Source: Xanthobacteraceae bacterium (GTDB taxonomy: Bacteria > Pseudomonadota > Alphaproteobacteria > Rhizobiales > Xanthobacteraceae). From it: DNA of 64,000 nucleotides. Positions 10,859 to 19,802 of the stretch are shown here, piece after piece. The notes under the pieces were generated by a model. It worked only from the letters and a program-made list of their open reading frames with translations. It was not told the DNA's origin and did not search any database. Each line of letters opens with the position of its first letter. Positions within the stretch are counted from its first letter, which is position 1. The DNA is taken from NCBI GenBank assembly GCA_023954195.1, contig JAMLIK010000004.1, forward strand, positions 124,001-188,000, given 5' to 3'. The position numbers were made by a program, and so were the translations under genes.

Positions 10859-11240
10859 ACAGCTTTACATCGGTATGCGCGAAATCGTCGCCTTTAAAGA
10901 GCAGGGGCTCGCTTGTTGCCTTGGCGAGCGCGTAGGAGACGCAATCGCCGAGGTTGAGTCCCGCGCGGTGACGGCTCTTGCCATAGCGTCGGAAAGCGTC
11001 GAGAGCCAGATCGGCGTGGCGGGCATCGAAGGGGACGGTTTCAATATTCATCTTCAATAGAAAATCCCGCAGGATTTCGAGGCCCGGCTCGCCCCGGCGC
11101 GACAACACGATCATCGCCGTCTCGAAACGCGTGGGTGCCGCAATGAGGGATACGACGCTGTCCCGGATCAGTTCCTCGAAATAAGCGCTCTCGGGCTCAT
11201 TCTGGAGAATGGCGATCAAAGCCGACGTGTCGATCACCAT
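10830..11240 (-). CDS. vapC: VapC-type PIN-domain toxin
   Basis: The 136-residue PIN ribonuclease has an N-terminal VIDTSALIAIL (first catalytic Asp), RFETAMIV (Glu), GDCVSYALAKAT (Asp) and LLFKGDDFAHTDV (Asp). That is the four-acid VapC set that cleaves RNA. Its ATG overlaps the antitoxin stop (11238-11242), so the pair is translationally coupled. The last 29 bases run under the 3' end of the convergent GGDEF/EAL gene. Confidence 0.92.
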   Translation of the reverse strand: MVIDTSALIAILQNEPESAYFEELIRDSVVSLIAAPTRFETAMIVLSRRGEPGLEILRDFLLKMNIETVPFDARHADLALDAFRRYGKSRHRAGLNLGDCVSYALAKATSEPLLFKGDDFAHTDVKLFKHRPHGPD

Positions 11241-11497
11241 CAGATCGGCAGACCGTTTTCATCGTAGCCGACGATTGCATCGTCGGTGCGATCATCCAGT
11301 ACCGGAAGCGCGGAGAAACGCTCGACGAGCGCGCGGATGTCCTTATGGCTGGCTCGCTTGTGGCCATGCTTGAGCTGCTCACGCTCCAATCGCTCGGCCA
11401 GTGAGCGGCGCACGGCCTCGGTCAGCGTCTCGCCGGTGAGATGCGCCACCTGCCGGGCGAGAGCGTCGGTCTCGGCGTCTTTGAGGCTGAGCGCCAT
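11240..11497 (-). CDS. vapB: VapB-type antitoxin
   Basis: This 85-residue protein begins MALSLKDAETDALARQVAHLTGETLTEAV, the pattern of VapB antitoxins of the Rv0623-like type that bind their own promoter and neutralise VapC. It is directly upstream of vapC with a start/stop overlap. The segment 11500-11560 upstream is AT-rich and probably holds the autoregulated promoter. The C-terminus (about 60-85) would be the toxin-binding part. Confidence 0.9.
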   Translation of the reverse strand: MALSLKDAETDALARQVAHLTGETLTEAVRRSLAERLEREQLKHGHKRASHKDIRALVERFSALPVLDDRTDDAIVGYDENGLPI

Positions 11498-11727
11498 GGT
11501 CAGAGCTTTCTATAAAACAGTCAAGTTTATAGACAAAATATAGCGCGTCACAGCTCCGACTTCAAACCGGGACCGGGCGATGTTCCGCCTAAAATGGTCC
11601 GGTTTGCGTCGCCCGCGCGATCGGGCCTATAATCCGTCATCACGATTTGTCGCTCTCCGCTCCGCGCAGCGCGCGGGATGACGGTTGAGGCTGCCGCTGC
11701 GCGGCGCAATCGCAAGGAGACCCGACA

Positions 11728-12777
11728 ATGAACGCACCCCTTCCGCGTCTGACCAGCCTTGCCCATGGCGGCGGCTGCGGCTGCAAGCTCGCGCCCTCGG
11801 TGTTGCAGGAACTGCTCGCCAACCAGCCGGCGGCGGCGCCGTTCCGCCAGTTGCTGGTCGGGGTCGAGACCGGCGACGACGCGGCGGTCTGGCAGGTCGA
11901 CGACAACACCTGCATCGTCGCCACCACCGATTTCTTCATGCCGGTGGTCGACGACCCGTTCGATTTCGGCCGCATCGCCGCCACCAACGCGATCTCCGAC
12001 GTTTACGCGATGGGCGCCCGGCCGATCATGGCGCTGGCGATCCTCGGCATGCCGCTGAGCAAGATCTCCGTTGACGACGTGCGCAAGATCATCGCGGGCG
12101 GCAACGCGGTCTGCGCCGATGCCGGCATCCCTGTGGCGGGGGGCCATTCCATCGATGCGCCGGAGCCGATCTACGGGCTTGCGGTGATCGGCCTCTGCCG
12201 ACCCGAGCAAGTGCGCCGCAACGCCGGCGCGCGACCGGGCGACGCGCTGATCCTGACCAAGGCGATCGGCGTCGGCGTCTATTCCGCCGCGATCAAGAAC
12301 GGCGAATTGTCCGGCGAAGGCTATGCCGAGATGCTGGCCTCGACCACGCAGCTCAATCGCATCGGCGGCGAACTGTCCGGCGACGCCGCCGTCCACGCCA
12401 TCACCGACGTCACCGGCTTCGGCCTGCTCGGCCACGCGCTGGAAATGGCGCGCGGCTCCGACCTCACGGTGACGCTGAAAGCCGGCGAGGTGCCGCTGTT
12501 CAAGGAGGCGGCGCGGCTGGCGCAAAGCGGCCGCGTCACCGGCGCCTCGACCCGGAACTGGGCCAGCTACAGCGCCGCGATCCGCCTGCCGGACGATTTC
12601 CCGGATTGGCAGCGCAACCTGCTGGTCGATCCGCAGACTTCGGGCGGATTGCTGATCGCCTGCGCCACCGAGCAGGCCGAGGCCGTGCTCGAAACCATCC
12701 GACGCAATGGCTATCATGCCGCGCGGATCGTCGGCCGCACCGAGGCCGGCCCGCCCGAGGTGCGCGTGACAGCGTAA
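11728..12777 (+). CDS. selD: Selenide, water dikinase (selenophosphate synthetase)
   Basis: SelD makes selenophosphate from selenide and ATP, the selenium donor for Sec-tRNA. The 349-residue protein has the N-terminal active loop HGGGCGCKL with Cys17 and Lys20 at the same numbers as in E. coli, so this is a Cys form and not itself a selenoprotein. [27 protein letters not shown] and the C-terminal DPQTSGGLL also match. It is on the plus strand, facing the minus-strand sel/fdo run. Its TAA (12775-12777) directly abuts the opposing stop at 12778, with no room for a terminator. Confidence 0.97.
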   Translation: MNAPLPRLTSLAHGGGCGCKLAPSVLQELLANQPAAAPFRQLLVGVETGDDAAVWQVDDNTCIVATTDFFMPVVDDPFDFGRIAATNAISDVYAMGARPIMALAILGMPLSKISVDDVRKIIAGGNAVCADAGIPVAGGHSIDAPEPIYGLAVIGLCRPEQVRRNAGARPGDALILTKAIGVGVYSAAIKNGELSGEGYAEMLASTTQLNRIGGELSGDAAVHAITDVTGFGLLGHALEMARGSDLTVTLKAGEVPLFKEAARLAQSGRVTGASTRNWASYSAAIRLPDDFPDWQRNLLVDPQTSGGLLIACATEQAEAVLETIRRNGYHAARIVGRTEAGPPEVRVTA

Positions 12778-13185
12778 TCAGTTCGCGGTGGCGGGCTCGA
12801 CTTTCATGCGGCGGCCCCAGGTGTCGAAGAAGTGCCCTTCATTGACGACCATGCGGTCCTCGTTGACGCGGTCTTCCAGCGCATGGAGCGCCTCCGCCGC
12901 GCGAGAATCCTCGATCGGCCCGCCATTGTCGTCGCTGACCGGCATGATTAGCACGCCGTCCCACGCCACCCCGGCGCCGCGCATCAGCATGCTGAACTGA
13001 TGCCAATCGAGTTCGTCGCCGATGACATGCGTGAAGGTCGAGCGCAGCGGCACCACGCCGAGATTCGCGGTGGAGACCAGCACGATCAGGGCGGTGAATC
13101 CCTTGGTGCGCCGATATTCCTTGACGATCCAGTCGTCGAACAGGAAATCGTCCAGTTTCTTTTGCCGTCTAGCAGGGTTCGACAA
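12778..13185 (-). CDS. Unknown protein, last gene of the selenium/formate run
   Basis: The coherent part of this frame starts near RRQKKLDDFLFDDWIVKEYRR and ends MKVEPATAN. The frame is open further upstream to 13266, but that part lies inside the preceding gene and has shadow-like composition. A TTG at 13183-13185, preceded by GGAG and overlapping the upstream stop by 17 bases, is my preferred start and gives 135 residues. I do not recognise the family. Being directly downstream of selB and tRNA-Sec, it is probably cotranscribed with them. Confidence 0.6.
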   Translation of the reverse strand: MSNPARRQKKLDDFLFDDWIVKEYRRTKGFTALIVLVSTANLGVVPLRSTFTHVIGDELDWHQFSMLMRGAGVAWDGVLIMPVSDDNGGPIEDSRAAEALHALEDRVNEDRMVVNEGHFFDTWGRRMKVEPATAN

Positions 13186-13645
13186 GCGGCAGCTCCACGA
13201 TCTCCCGCTCCAGCACGCTGAGGAACGGGCCGTTGCGCGCGGTGCCGAACCAGTCCTCGAACTCACTCAACTGCTTGCCGACATCGTCCGGATTCGCCGC
13301 GCTGTCCGTCTCGGCCTCGGCTTGCTTGATCTGCCAGCATGCGCGAATGACCGGTTGAAATTTTTCCAGCGCCTCCTGCTGGGATTCGTTTTCCGTCGAC
13401 CAGCCGACTTCGTGCAGGAACGCCGTCGAGCCTCGGACGATAGCGTCATCCTCGGTCCCGCAATCCTGGATCGCCGCCGCCACCGTCCGCATCAGGTTCA
13501 GCCGGCGAAAGCCGAAGGCCCGCGCCTCGGCGAGCTGCTTAAGGCGGGCCGCCGCTTCGCGCTGGTAGTTTTCCTCGGTGGCGCTCGCCTCATGCGCGGC
13601 GCGCTCGAAACCGTCGAGAAAAGCGGAAAGCTGCTGCGTCGTCAT
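13169..13645 (-). CDS. Unknown protein, start/stop overlap with extended selB frame
   Basis: The 158-residue acidic, mostly helical protein ([21 protein letters not shown]...) has no motif I recognise. Its ATG at 13643-13645 overlaps the TGA that ends the selB reading frame (13642-13644), as ATGA. The selB frame reaches that stop only after reading through tRNA-Sec. The position suggests a transcript of selB, tRNA-Sec and this gene. A link to selenium or formate metabolism is only by context. Confidence 0.65.
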   Translation of the reverse strand: MTTQQLSAFLDGFERAAHEASATEENYQREAAARLKQLAEARAFGFRRLNLMRTVAAAIQDCGTEDDAIVRGSTAFLHEVGWSTENESQQEALEKFQPVIRACWQIKQAEAETDSAANPDDVGKQLSEFEDWFGTARNGPFLSVLEREIVELPLVEPC

Positions 13646-15741
13646 CGCACACCCAGTTTCGGCGAGAGGGGATTTGGCGGAAGAGAATGGGAGTCGAACC
13701 CACCAAGGACCGTCTCGCGGCCCTTCCCGGATTTGAAGTCCGGACGCCCCACCGGGGACGATGCTCTTCCGTTGGTTTCAATCTTGGCAACTTTACCTGA
13801 CACCGACAACTCATCGGACAGCCGGCCGAACAGGTCAAGCCGGTGCCGGTTGACGCGGCGCAAGTCACCACGCCGGATGGTGACGCCATGCCGGTCAAAG
13901 AATTCGAGGATCTGGATCGCGACCTTGCGGCCATTGTCCAATTGATCGCGCAATTGCGCCGCCGTGAACCAGCCGCCGTCCGCGTCCGCGGCCACCCGCG
14001 CCATGATCTGCACGATCTCGGCGACGGTGGCGCGCAGGAAGAAGTGGTCGTGAGCCACCTCGTCCACTTTGCCCATTCGCCCCATCAGCTTGAAGATGCG
14101 ACGCACATCCGGCTCAGTGACGCCGGTATAACCGGCGATGTCGCGCACGCGCGGCGGCCGGAACCGGCCTTCGCCGCCAATGTAGTGACCGACCTTGCTC
14201 CACAGCGCCTCGTCAGCCGGTGACAGCCGCACCTCGTGACCCGGCAAGCGAATCCATGCGCCGTCGAGCGAGATGTCCTTGTGACGCGCGAGCCCGTGCA
14301 GCAATGCGACGAACACCGGCGCCGGCAGCCGTGGCTGGAGCTGCAATCGCAGCCGTTCGAGCCCGATGCCCGGCAGGTTCGGGTATTCGGTATGGAACGC
14401 CGTCAGCGTCGCCGCGATCGCGGTCTTCAGGCGCAGCCACGCCGGCGGCGCGATCACGAACTCGGCCTGCGGCGTCGGCAACCGCAACAGGCTGAGATGC
14501 TGGATCAGGGCTTCGCGCTCGGCGGCCGACAGCGCGCGGTCGCGGATGAAGGCGTCGAAATCGAGATAGCCGGAAGCGTCGAGCAGCGCCGACAGGCTCT
14601 TGTCCGGGGTCGGAAGCGCGCCGGCCGAAAGCTGCGCCAGGCGCTCCGGCGTGCGTCGCTTGCGCGCGGGCGCGCGCAGGTCGACGAAACGGCCGCCGCC
14701 GATGGTGCGTTGCGCCGTGGTGTCGCGCAGCACGAAGCGGTCACCGACGGTGGCGACGATCGGCTGATCCGGCACCAGTTGAATGAAATCCTCGCCGCCC
14801 GGCGGCACCGGGCCGTCGCCCAGCAGCACCACGCGGGCACCCACCTCGGACGCGGCGTAGTGCAACCGCACCGGCATCCACTGACTGAGCGGCCGGGTTT
14901 CGGACGCGAGCACCTGCAAGGTCGCGTCGATCCGGCTGGCCGGCGCATGCAGATCCGGATCGAGCACCACGTCGCCGCGATGGATCGCATCCTTGCTGAT
15001 CTGCTCGCCGGCGAGATTGAGCGCGCAGCGATCACCGGCCTGTCCGCGCTCGGCCGCGCGGTTCTGTGCATGGATGGCCCGCACCCGCGCCGCCTTCCCC
15101 GACGGGCTGATGACGACCTGATCGTCCACCGCGACGCTGCCGGAAAGCACCGTTCCCGTCACCACCGTGCCTGCGCCCGGCAGCGTGAAGCAGCGATCGA
15201 CCGCGAGGCGGAAACGGCCTTGCGTGGAGCGGCCGGACCACGCTGTCGCCGCCGCGAAAAGATGCGCGCGCAGGTCGGCTATGCCCGCGCCGGTCGCGCT
15301 CGACACCGCAAACATCGGCGCGTCGCGCAGCGCGGTGGCGGCCAGCAGGTTCGCGATCTCGGCGCGGACCTCGTCGAGGCGTGCGGTGTCCACCAGGTCC
15401 GATTTGGTGATCGCCACCGCGCCGGCGCCGATGCCGAGCAGGTTGACGATCGCGAGATGCTCGATGGTTTGCGGCATGACGCCGTCATCGGCCGCGATCA
15501 CCAGCAGAACGAAATCGATCCCGGTCGCGCCGGCGAGCATGTTGTGAACGAAACGCTCGTGCCCCGGCACGTCGACGAAGCCGAGAATGCCGTGATCCGG
15601 CGTCGGCAGATAGGCGAAGCCGAGATCGACCGAAATGCCGCGCGCCTTCTCCTCCTTCAGGCGGTCGGTATCGACGCCGGTGAGCGCGCGCACCAGCGAG
15701 GTCTTGCCGTGGTCGATATGTCCCGCCGTCCCGACGATCAT
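13642..15741 (-). CDS. selB: Selenocysteine-specific elongation factor SelB
   Basis: SelB brings Sec-tRNA to the ribosome at UGA codons marked by a SECIS hairpin. The GTPase domain starts at once ([17 protein letters not shown]), with [15 protein letters not shown] and ITKSD. Domains II-III follow, and the C-terminal winged-helix region that binds SECIS RNA spans about residues 430-640. The ATG at 15739-15741 overlaps the previous stop (ATGA). The family's usual end is near residue 640-650. Here no stop occurs and the frame continues through tRNA-Sec for about 43 more codons to 13642, giving 699 residues. Whether the tail is kept in the cell is unknown. Confidence 0.93.
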   Translation of the reverse strand: MIVGTAGHIDHGKTSLVRALTGVDTDRLKEEKARGISVDLGFAYLPTPDHGILGFVDVPGHERFVHNMLAGATGIDFVLLVIAADDGVMPQTIEHLAIVNLLGIGAGAVAITKSDLVDTARLDEVRAEIANLLAATALRDAPMFAVSSATGAGIADLRAHLFAAATAWSGRSTQGRFRLAVDRCFTLPGAGTVVTGTVLSGSVAVDDQVVISPSGKAARVRAIHAQNRAAERGQAGDRCALNLAGEQISKDAIHRGDVVLDPDLHAPASRIDATLQVLASETRPLSQWMPVRLHYAASEVGARVVLLGDGPVPPGGEDFIQLVPDQPIVATVGDRFVLRDTTAQRTIGGGRFVDLRAPARKRRTPERLAQLSAGALPTPDKSLSALLDASGYLDFDAFIRDRALSAAEREALIQHLSLLRLPTPQAEFVIAPPAWLRLKTAIAATLTAFHTEYPNLPGIGLERLRLQLQPRLPAPVFVALLHGLARHKDISLDGAWIRLPGHEVRLSPADEALWSKVGHYIGGEGRFRPPRVRDIAGYTGVTEPDVRRIFKLMGRMGKVDEVAHDHFFLRATVAEIVQIMARVAADADGGWFTAAQLRDQLDNGRKVAIQILEFFDRHGVTIRRGDLRRVNRHRLDLFGRLSDELSVSGKVAKIETNGRASSPVGRPDFKSGKGRETVLGGFDSHSLPPNPLSPKLGVR
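13675..13770 (-). tRNA. selC: tRNA-Sec (anticodon TCA)
   Basis: The minus strand from 13770 begins GGAAGAGCATCG, has the anticodon loop GACTTCAAATCC (TCA, reading UGA), a long variable arm and ends GGTTCGACTCC...CTCTTCC-G-CCA with an encoded CCA at 13675-13677. Its 96-base length, long extra arm and anticodon fit selenocysteine tRNA, and the sequence closely follows E. coli selC. It is aminoacylated with Ser, converted by SelA and carried by SelB. The gene lies wholly within the 3' part of the open selB frame. Confidence 0.97.
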
Positions 15742-16559
15742 GATACGGATTCCGGCAATGGCAGGTCCGCGAGTTTCCGCGCGCGCTCGACCTCGGCGGC
15801 CGACAGGGTCGCGAAGGTCGGCTGGAGGAAGGAGTCCGCGAGCGGGCTGGCGCCGGCATGCGCGCGCAACAGCCACATCAGCGCGGCGACACCGTCGCGC
15901 GGCACCCCGGCGCCGAGCTGATAGGCCGCGCCTAGCATCGCCTGCGCGTCAGCGTCGCCAAGCGCGGCCGCCTTGTCCCACCAGCGCGCGGCCGCCGCGG
16001 CGTCGCGTTCGACGCCAAGCGCGTTGTGATACATCATGCCGAGCCGCGTCATGGCGGGGACGATGCCCTGGGCGGCCGCCGCTTCCGCCAAGTGTTTGGC
16101 CTCCGCCAGGTCGCCGGGGATCATCTGGCCTTCGACCAGCATCCACGACAGCATGTCCTGCGCCGGCCCATCACCGGCTTCCGCCGCCAGCCGGTAAAGC
16201 TCCGCGGCGCGAACCGCGTCGACCGGGACGCCCTCGCCCTTGAAATAGACCTCTGCGAGGTTGCGCTGGCCGATAGGATCGCCGCCCTCGGCGGCCAGCG
16301 TCAGCCATCGCAAGGCAAGGGCGCTGTCGCGATCGACGCCGAGCCCGTCGCCGAAGCACTTGCCGATGTTATTCTGCGCGCGCGCCACGCCCTGATGCGC
16401 CAGCGGCCCCCAGATCGCCAGCGCGGATTGGTAGTCGTGCGCTTCGGCGGCCTCGTAAGCCTGCGCCATTCGCGCGGCGACCGAAGCCTCGTCCGCCGAC
16501 GCCTCCGGAGCCTCCGCGCCGCGCCGGCGCAAGCCCGCAAGGAATCCACGCCAGCCCAT
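15738..16559 (-). CDS. Sel1-repeat (TPR-like) protein in the sel operon
   Basis: The 273-residue protein contains about five Sel1-like repeats of 36 residues, recognisable as A-Q-N-x-G-x-x-(F/Y)-x-x-G-x-G-V units such as [36 protein letters not shown] and [18 protein letters not shown]. These form alpha-solenoid scaffolds for protein contacts. It lies between selA and selB, overlapping selA's stop by one base (TGATG) and selB's start by three (ATGA). This tight coupling suggests a role with the Sec machinery. The role itself is unknown. No signal peptide is seen. Confidence 0.88.
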   Translation of the reverse strand: MGWRGFLAGLRRRGAEAPEASADEASVAARMAQAYEAAEAHDYQSALAIWGPLAHQGVARAQNNIGKCFGDGLGVDRDSALALRWLTLAAEGGDPIGQRNLAEVYFKGEGVPVDAVRAAELYRLAAEAGDGPAQDMLSWMLVEGQMIPGDLAEAKHLAEAAAAQGIVPAMTRLGMMYHNALGVERDAAAAARWWDKAAALGDADAQAMLGAAYQLGAGVPRDGVAALMWLLRAHAGASPLADSFLQPTFATLSAAEVERARKLADLPLPESVS

Positions 16560-17989
16560 CAGTTTCGCTCCTCTCCGCGCAGCGTCGCCAGATTACGCAC
16601 GAACGCCGCTTCGTCTGCGAGGCAGCGCAGATCGAGGATCAGCGCATCGTTCTCGATCCGGCCGATGACCGGCCGATCTAGCGTGCGCAAGGCGGCGGCA
16701 AGCCCCGCAAGCGCCCGGCCCTTGCCGCGCGCCCCGACCGCATGCAGCGCGATCCCGGCGCTTGGAAGCGTTTCGGACGGCAGCGAGCCCGACCCGATCT
16801 GGCTGGCGCAGGCGATCGCCTCGGCGGCGAAGCCGGCACCGGTGGCGGCCGCGACGGCCGGTTTAAGGCGCGCCGCCAGTGCTTCGATCTCGGCGAGCGG
16901 CCGCGTCAGCATCCGCAGCGTCGGCAGGCGCTCGGTGAGCCGGTCGGGATCGCGATAGAGCCGCAGCGTCGCCTCGATCGCCGCGAGGCGGATCTTGTCG
17001 ATCCGCAGCGCGCGCTTCATCGGGTTGCGGTTCAGCCGCGCGATCAACTCGCGCCGACCGACGATGAACCCGGCCTGCGGGCCGCCGAGCAGCTTGTCGC
17101 CGGAGAAGGTCACGAGATCCGCGCCCTCGGCCACCGCCTCGGCCACGGTCTGCTCATGGGTCAGGCCGTAGCGCGCCAGATCGACCAGGGTGCCGGAGCC
17201 GAGGTCGTTGAGCAGCGGCACGTGGCTCGCGCGCGCCAGCGCCGCGATGCTCCCCGCCGGCACCGACTTGGTGAAGCCCTCGATCCGATAATTCGACGGA
17301 TGCACCTTGAGAATGAGTCCGGTCTTCGGCCCGATCTCCGCCGCGTAATCCTTTTCGTGGGTCCGGTTGGTGGTGCCGACCTCCACCAGTTTCACGCCGG
17401 CGCGCGCCATGATCTCCGGCATGCGGAACGCACCGCCGATCTCGATCAGCTCGCCGCGCGAGACGATCGCCTCCTTGCCCTTGGCCAGCGTATTGAGCGC
17501 GAGCAGCACGGCGGCGGCGTTGTTGTTCACCACCGTCGCGTCCTCGGCGCCGGTCAATTCGCACAACAGGCCGCGGACCATGGCGTCGCGCTCGCCGCGC
17601 TGGCCTCGCGCGAGATCGAATTCCAGCGCCAACGCCTCGCGCATCGCGATCGTCGCCGCCTCGATCGCCGCTTCCGCGAGAACGGCGCGGCCGAGATTGG
17701 TATGCAGCACGGTTCCGGTGAGGTTGAATACCGCCCGCGCATGGGGGCGCGCGTCCGCCTCAAGCCACGCCGTGGCGTCGGCGGCGACGGTGTCCGCAGA
17801 TAGGGTGTCGGCGGCAGGCGCGACGGCCTCGCCCGACCCCATCGCGCGCCGCGCCGCGGCAGTGGCATGGCGAATCGCATCCACCACGCGCGGCCGCCCG
17901 AAGCGCGTCACCGCCTGCTGCGCCGCCGGGGTCTTCAGGATCTCATCGACGGACGGAATACGGCTGAGGGTGGAGATTTCCGACTCCAT
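16559..17989 (-). CDS. selA: L-seryl-tRNA(Sec) selenium transferase
   Basis: SelA is a PLP enzyme, decameric in E. coli, that converts Ser-tRNA(Sec) to Sec-tRNA(Sec) with selenophosphate. The 476-residue protein has the expected N-terminal IPSVDEILKTP helix region, FNLTGTVLHTNLGRA, and the PLP Lys in TFSGDKLLGGPQAG (Lys299, near E. coli Lys295). It follows fdhE after 9 bases and overlaps the Sel1 gene by one base, so it is inside an operon fdhE-selA-sel1-selB. Confidence 0.97.
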   Translation of the reverse strand: MESEISTLSRIPSVDEILKTPAAQQAVTRFGRPRVVDAIRHATAAARRAMGSGEAVAPAADTLSADTVAADATAWLEADARPHARAVFNLTGTVLHTNLGRAVLAEAAIEAATIAMREALALEFDLARGQRGERDAMVRGLLCELTGAEDATVVNNNAAAVLLALNTLAKGKEAIVSRGELIEIGGAFRMPEIMARAGVKLVEVGTTNRTHEKDYAAEIGPKTGLILKVHPSNYRIEGFTKSVPAGSIAALARASHVPLLNDLGSGTLVDLARYGLTHEQTVAEAVAEGADLVTFSGDKLLGGPQAGFIVGRRELIARLNRNPMKRALRIDKIRLAAIEATLRLYRDPDRLTERLPTLRMLTRPLAEIEALAARLKPAVAAATGAGFAAEAIACASQIGSGSLPSETLPSAGIALHAVGARGKGRALAGLAAALRTLDRPVIGRIENDALILDLRCLADEAAFVRNLATLRGEERN

Positions 17990-17998
17990 AGCGGCCCC

Positions 17999-18916
17999 CT
18001 AGTAGCCGATCAGAAACGGATTGACGCCGCCGCGCCGGAAGCCAAGTTCGCGCACCAGCAGATCGAGCCCCAGCGTCGCGACGTCATCGGCCACCGGATC
18101 GAGACGATCGTCCTTCTGGTGATTGAACACCTTCATGTAACCGTGACAATCGTCGCAGGTTTCGGCCTTGATGTGTCCCGCGCCCTCGATTTCCTGGAAC
18201 AGAATCTTGCGGGTCGAGCCGCACAATGTGCATTTGGAGCGCACATAGTTCCAGAGCGTCCCGCACAGGGAGCAGGAGCAGTAACGCGCGCCCGGTGTGC
18301 GCGGCCAGTTCACCAGTACGGTCGCGGTCGGCGCGCCGCCGCAGGACGGGCAGGCGCCGTCGCCGACCGGTTGCAGGCTCTTGGGATCCAGCCGCGCGGC
18401 CAGACGGGCGAAATGGACCTGAAGCGCGGCGGCGACGAAGATGTGTTCGGCGAGGGCCTCCACCGGAATGGCCTCCGCCAGCACGTTCCCGACCATGCGC
18501 GCGCGTTCATCGGCGTCGGCGGCGGTGGCATTGCCAAGCGCCGCGCGGGCTTGCGCCGGCATGTCGAGCTGGGCCGCCGCCGACAGCAGCCGGTCGAGCG
18601 TCGCGGTGAAGGCGGCGTCGGCGGCGAAATGGCCGCGATCGAGCGGCGGCATGGTGTGCAGGCGCGCGCGCTCCAGCATTTCAGAAGGTATCGTCGCCGG
18701 CTCCGGCAGGCCGTCCTGGATGGCGGCCTGTATCCCGCATAGCCCGGACAGCAGCCTCAGATAGGGCGACAGCTCATGGATCTCGGCGAGCGCCGCGAAG
18801 CGCGCCGCGCGGGCCGCGAACAACTGGCTTGGATCGGGGAGCCGCACGAACGGCGGCGTCGGAATGTTGCTGATAACGGATGGATCAGGCGCAGTGGAAT
18901 CGACGCTGGACATCAT
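17999..18916 (-). CDS. fdhE: Formate dehydrogenase accessory protein FdhE
   Basis: FdhE is a cytoplasmic rubredoxin-like protein needed to make active respiratory formate dehydrogenase. At 305 residues it has the family's C-terminal run of four CxxC motifs, GACPSCGG, CSLCGTLW, SKCTLCGST and ETCDDCHGY, which bind iron. GAGG at 18921-18924 precedes two adjacent ATGs; the first is 18914-18916, and the second (18913) has better spacing. A gap of 217 bases with two hairpins separates it from fdoI, so it may be expressed partly on its own. Confidence 0.93.
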   Translation of the reverse strand: MMSSVDSTAPDPSVISNIPTPPFVRLPDPSQLFAARAARFAALAEIHELSPYLRLLSGLCGIQAAIQDGLPEPATIPSEMLERARLHTMPPLDRGHFAADAAFTATLDRLLSAAAQLDMPAQARAALGNATAADADERARMVGNVLAEAIPVEALAEHIFVAAALQVHFARLAARLDPKSLQPVGDGACPSCGGAPTATVLVNWPRTPGARYCSCSLCGTLWNYVRSKCTLCGSTRKILFQEIEGAGHIKAETCDDCHGYMKVFNHQKDDRLDPVADDVATLGLDLLVRELGFRRGGVNPFLIGY

Positions 18917-19016
18917 TTAACCTCACGAACCTCACGGGTCACGTGGTTTCATCAGGTAAGCAGGGCAGGCAATCCGCGGTCCCGCACGCCTGACAAGCGC
19001 ACCTCGACACAGTTCT

Positions 19017-19066
19017 AGAGCATGATCGTTTCCGAAAACCGGTGTCCACTTTTCGGGATCGTGCTT
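19017..19066. repeat. Palindromic intergenic repeat, copy 1
   Basis: AGAGCATGATC ... CCGAAAACCGG ... TTTTCGG ... GATCGTGCT forms a nested palindrome of about 50 bases between fdoI and fdhE. A second member of the same family lies at 57374-57422. It is an interspersed repeat type I associate with Bradyrhizobium-group genomes. It may form an mRNA hairpin. Confidence 0.75.
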
Positions 19067-19093
19067 TCATTCACGAACGTTCAATTCATCAAC

Positions 19094-19122
19094 GGCGCCG
19101 GCCTTCATCACGCCGGCGCCGC
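19094..19122 (-). terminator. Strong hairpin 3' of fdoI
   Basis: A perfect 10-bp inverted repeat, CGGCGCCGGC / GCCGGCGCCG with a 9-base loop, starts 12 bases after the fdoI stop. There is no T-run on the minus strand, so it may be a pause or mRNA-protecting stem rather than a full terminator. Together with the adjacent repeat it would lower readthrough from fdoGHI into fdhE-sel. Confidence 0.55.
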
Positions 19123-19133
19123 TCCGTTTAAGC

Positions 19134-19802
19134 TCAACGCTTGGTCGTGACCAGATCCTTCAGCCACTTGCGATGGTGCCGCCAGGCCCAGCCGCCCGTC
19201 ACCTGGCCTCGCGTCATCGCGCTGATGGTGCCACGCACCCAGATGCCCGCATAGACGTGAACGATCCAGACGCAGATCGCCACGATTGCGGCCCCCGAAT
19301 GCACCAGCACCGCCATCCGCCGCTGCTCGATGGAGAAATAGCGGGCGAAATATTCGTCCCAACTGATCAGACCGGTCACAATCAGGATCAGGATCAGGAT
19401 CGACATCGACCAGAACACCACCTTCTGGCCGGCATTGTACTTGCCGACCTCGGGCAGCTTGCTCTCGTCGCCCGCCAGCACCTCGCGCAAGCGGCCGAGC
19501 CAGACGCTGTCGTTCTTCTTCCAGAGGTTCAACCGGAAGAAGCGGAAGAACAACCCCAGGAAGCTGAAGAACAGCACCACGCCGATCCACGGATGGATCA
19601 CGCGCGTCAACGCCCCGCCGCCGAACAGGGCGGTCAGGAAATACAGGCTCGGGCTGTACAAAGCGAGGCCGGACAGGGCGAGCAGCACGAGGCTGATCGC
19701 CGTGACCCAGTGATTGAGGCGCGCGCCGACCGTGTAACGGTCGACGATCACCGGCTTGCCCGGATGGACATTGTCGCCCGAGTCGACTTCCGAACTGCTC
19801 AT
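19134..19802 (-). CDS. fdoI: Formate dehydrogenase gamma subunit, cytochrome b556
   Basis: The 222-residue diheme membrane subunit passes electrons from FdoH to quinone. It has four membrane segments. Likely heme or quinone His residues appear in [25 protein letters not shown] and LVHSGAAI...WIVHVYAG. The start at 19802 overlaps the fdoH stop by 4 bases (ATGA), and the gene is last in fdoGHI. Its length and the 4-helix pattern match the FdnI/FdoI family. Confidence 0.92.
   Translation of the reverse strand: MSSSEVDSGDNVHPGKPVIVDRYTVGARLNHWVTAISLVLLALSGLALYSPSLYFLTALFGGGALTRVIHPWIGVVLFFSFLGLFFRFFRLNLWKKNDSVWLGRLREVLAGDESKLPEVGKYNAGQKVVFWSMSILILILIVTGLISWDEYFARYFSIEQRRMAVLVHSGAAIVAICVWIVHVYAGIWVRGTISAMTRGQVTGGWAWRHHRKWLKDLVTTKR

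Noticed and set aside
11641-11690. Possible hairpin terminator before selD (CGCTCCGCGCAGCGCGCGGG)
   Set aside because: Imperfect stem with no T-run in a 230-base gap; it looks like a fragment of a common intergenic repeat.
12778-13266. Full 162-codon version of the last gene in the sel run
   Set aside because: Its first 27 codons lie inside the preceding gene in another frame and have shadow composition; a TTG start at 13185 is more likely.
14236-15921. Long plus-strand frame (561 codons) opposite selB
   Set aside because: Antisense shadow of a high-GC gene: Arg/Gln/His-rich translation and no domain, while selB on the other strand is complete.
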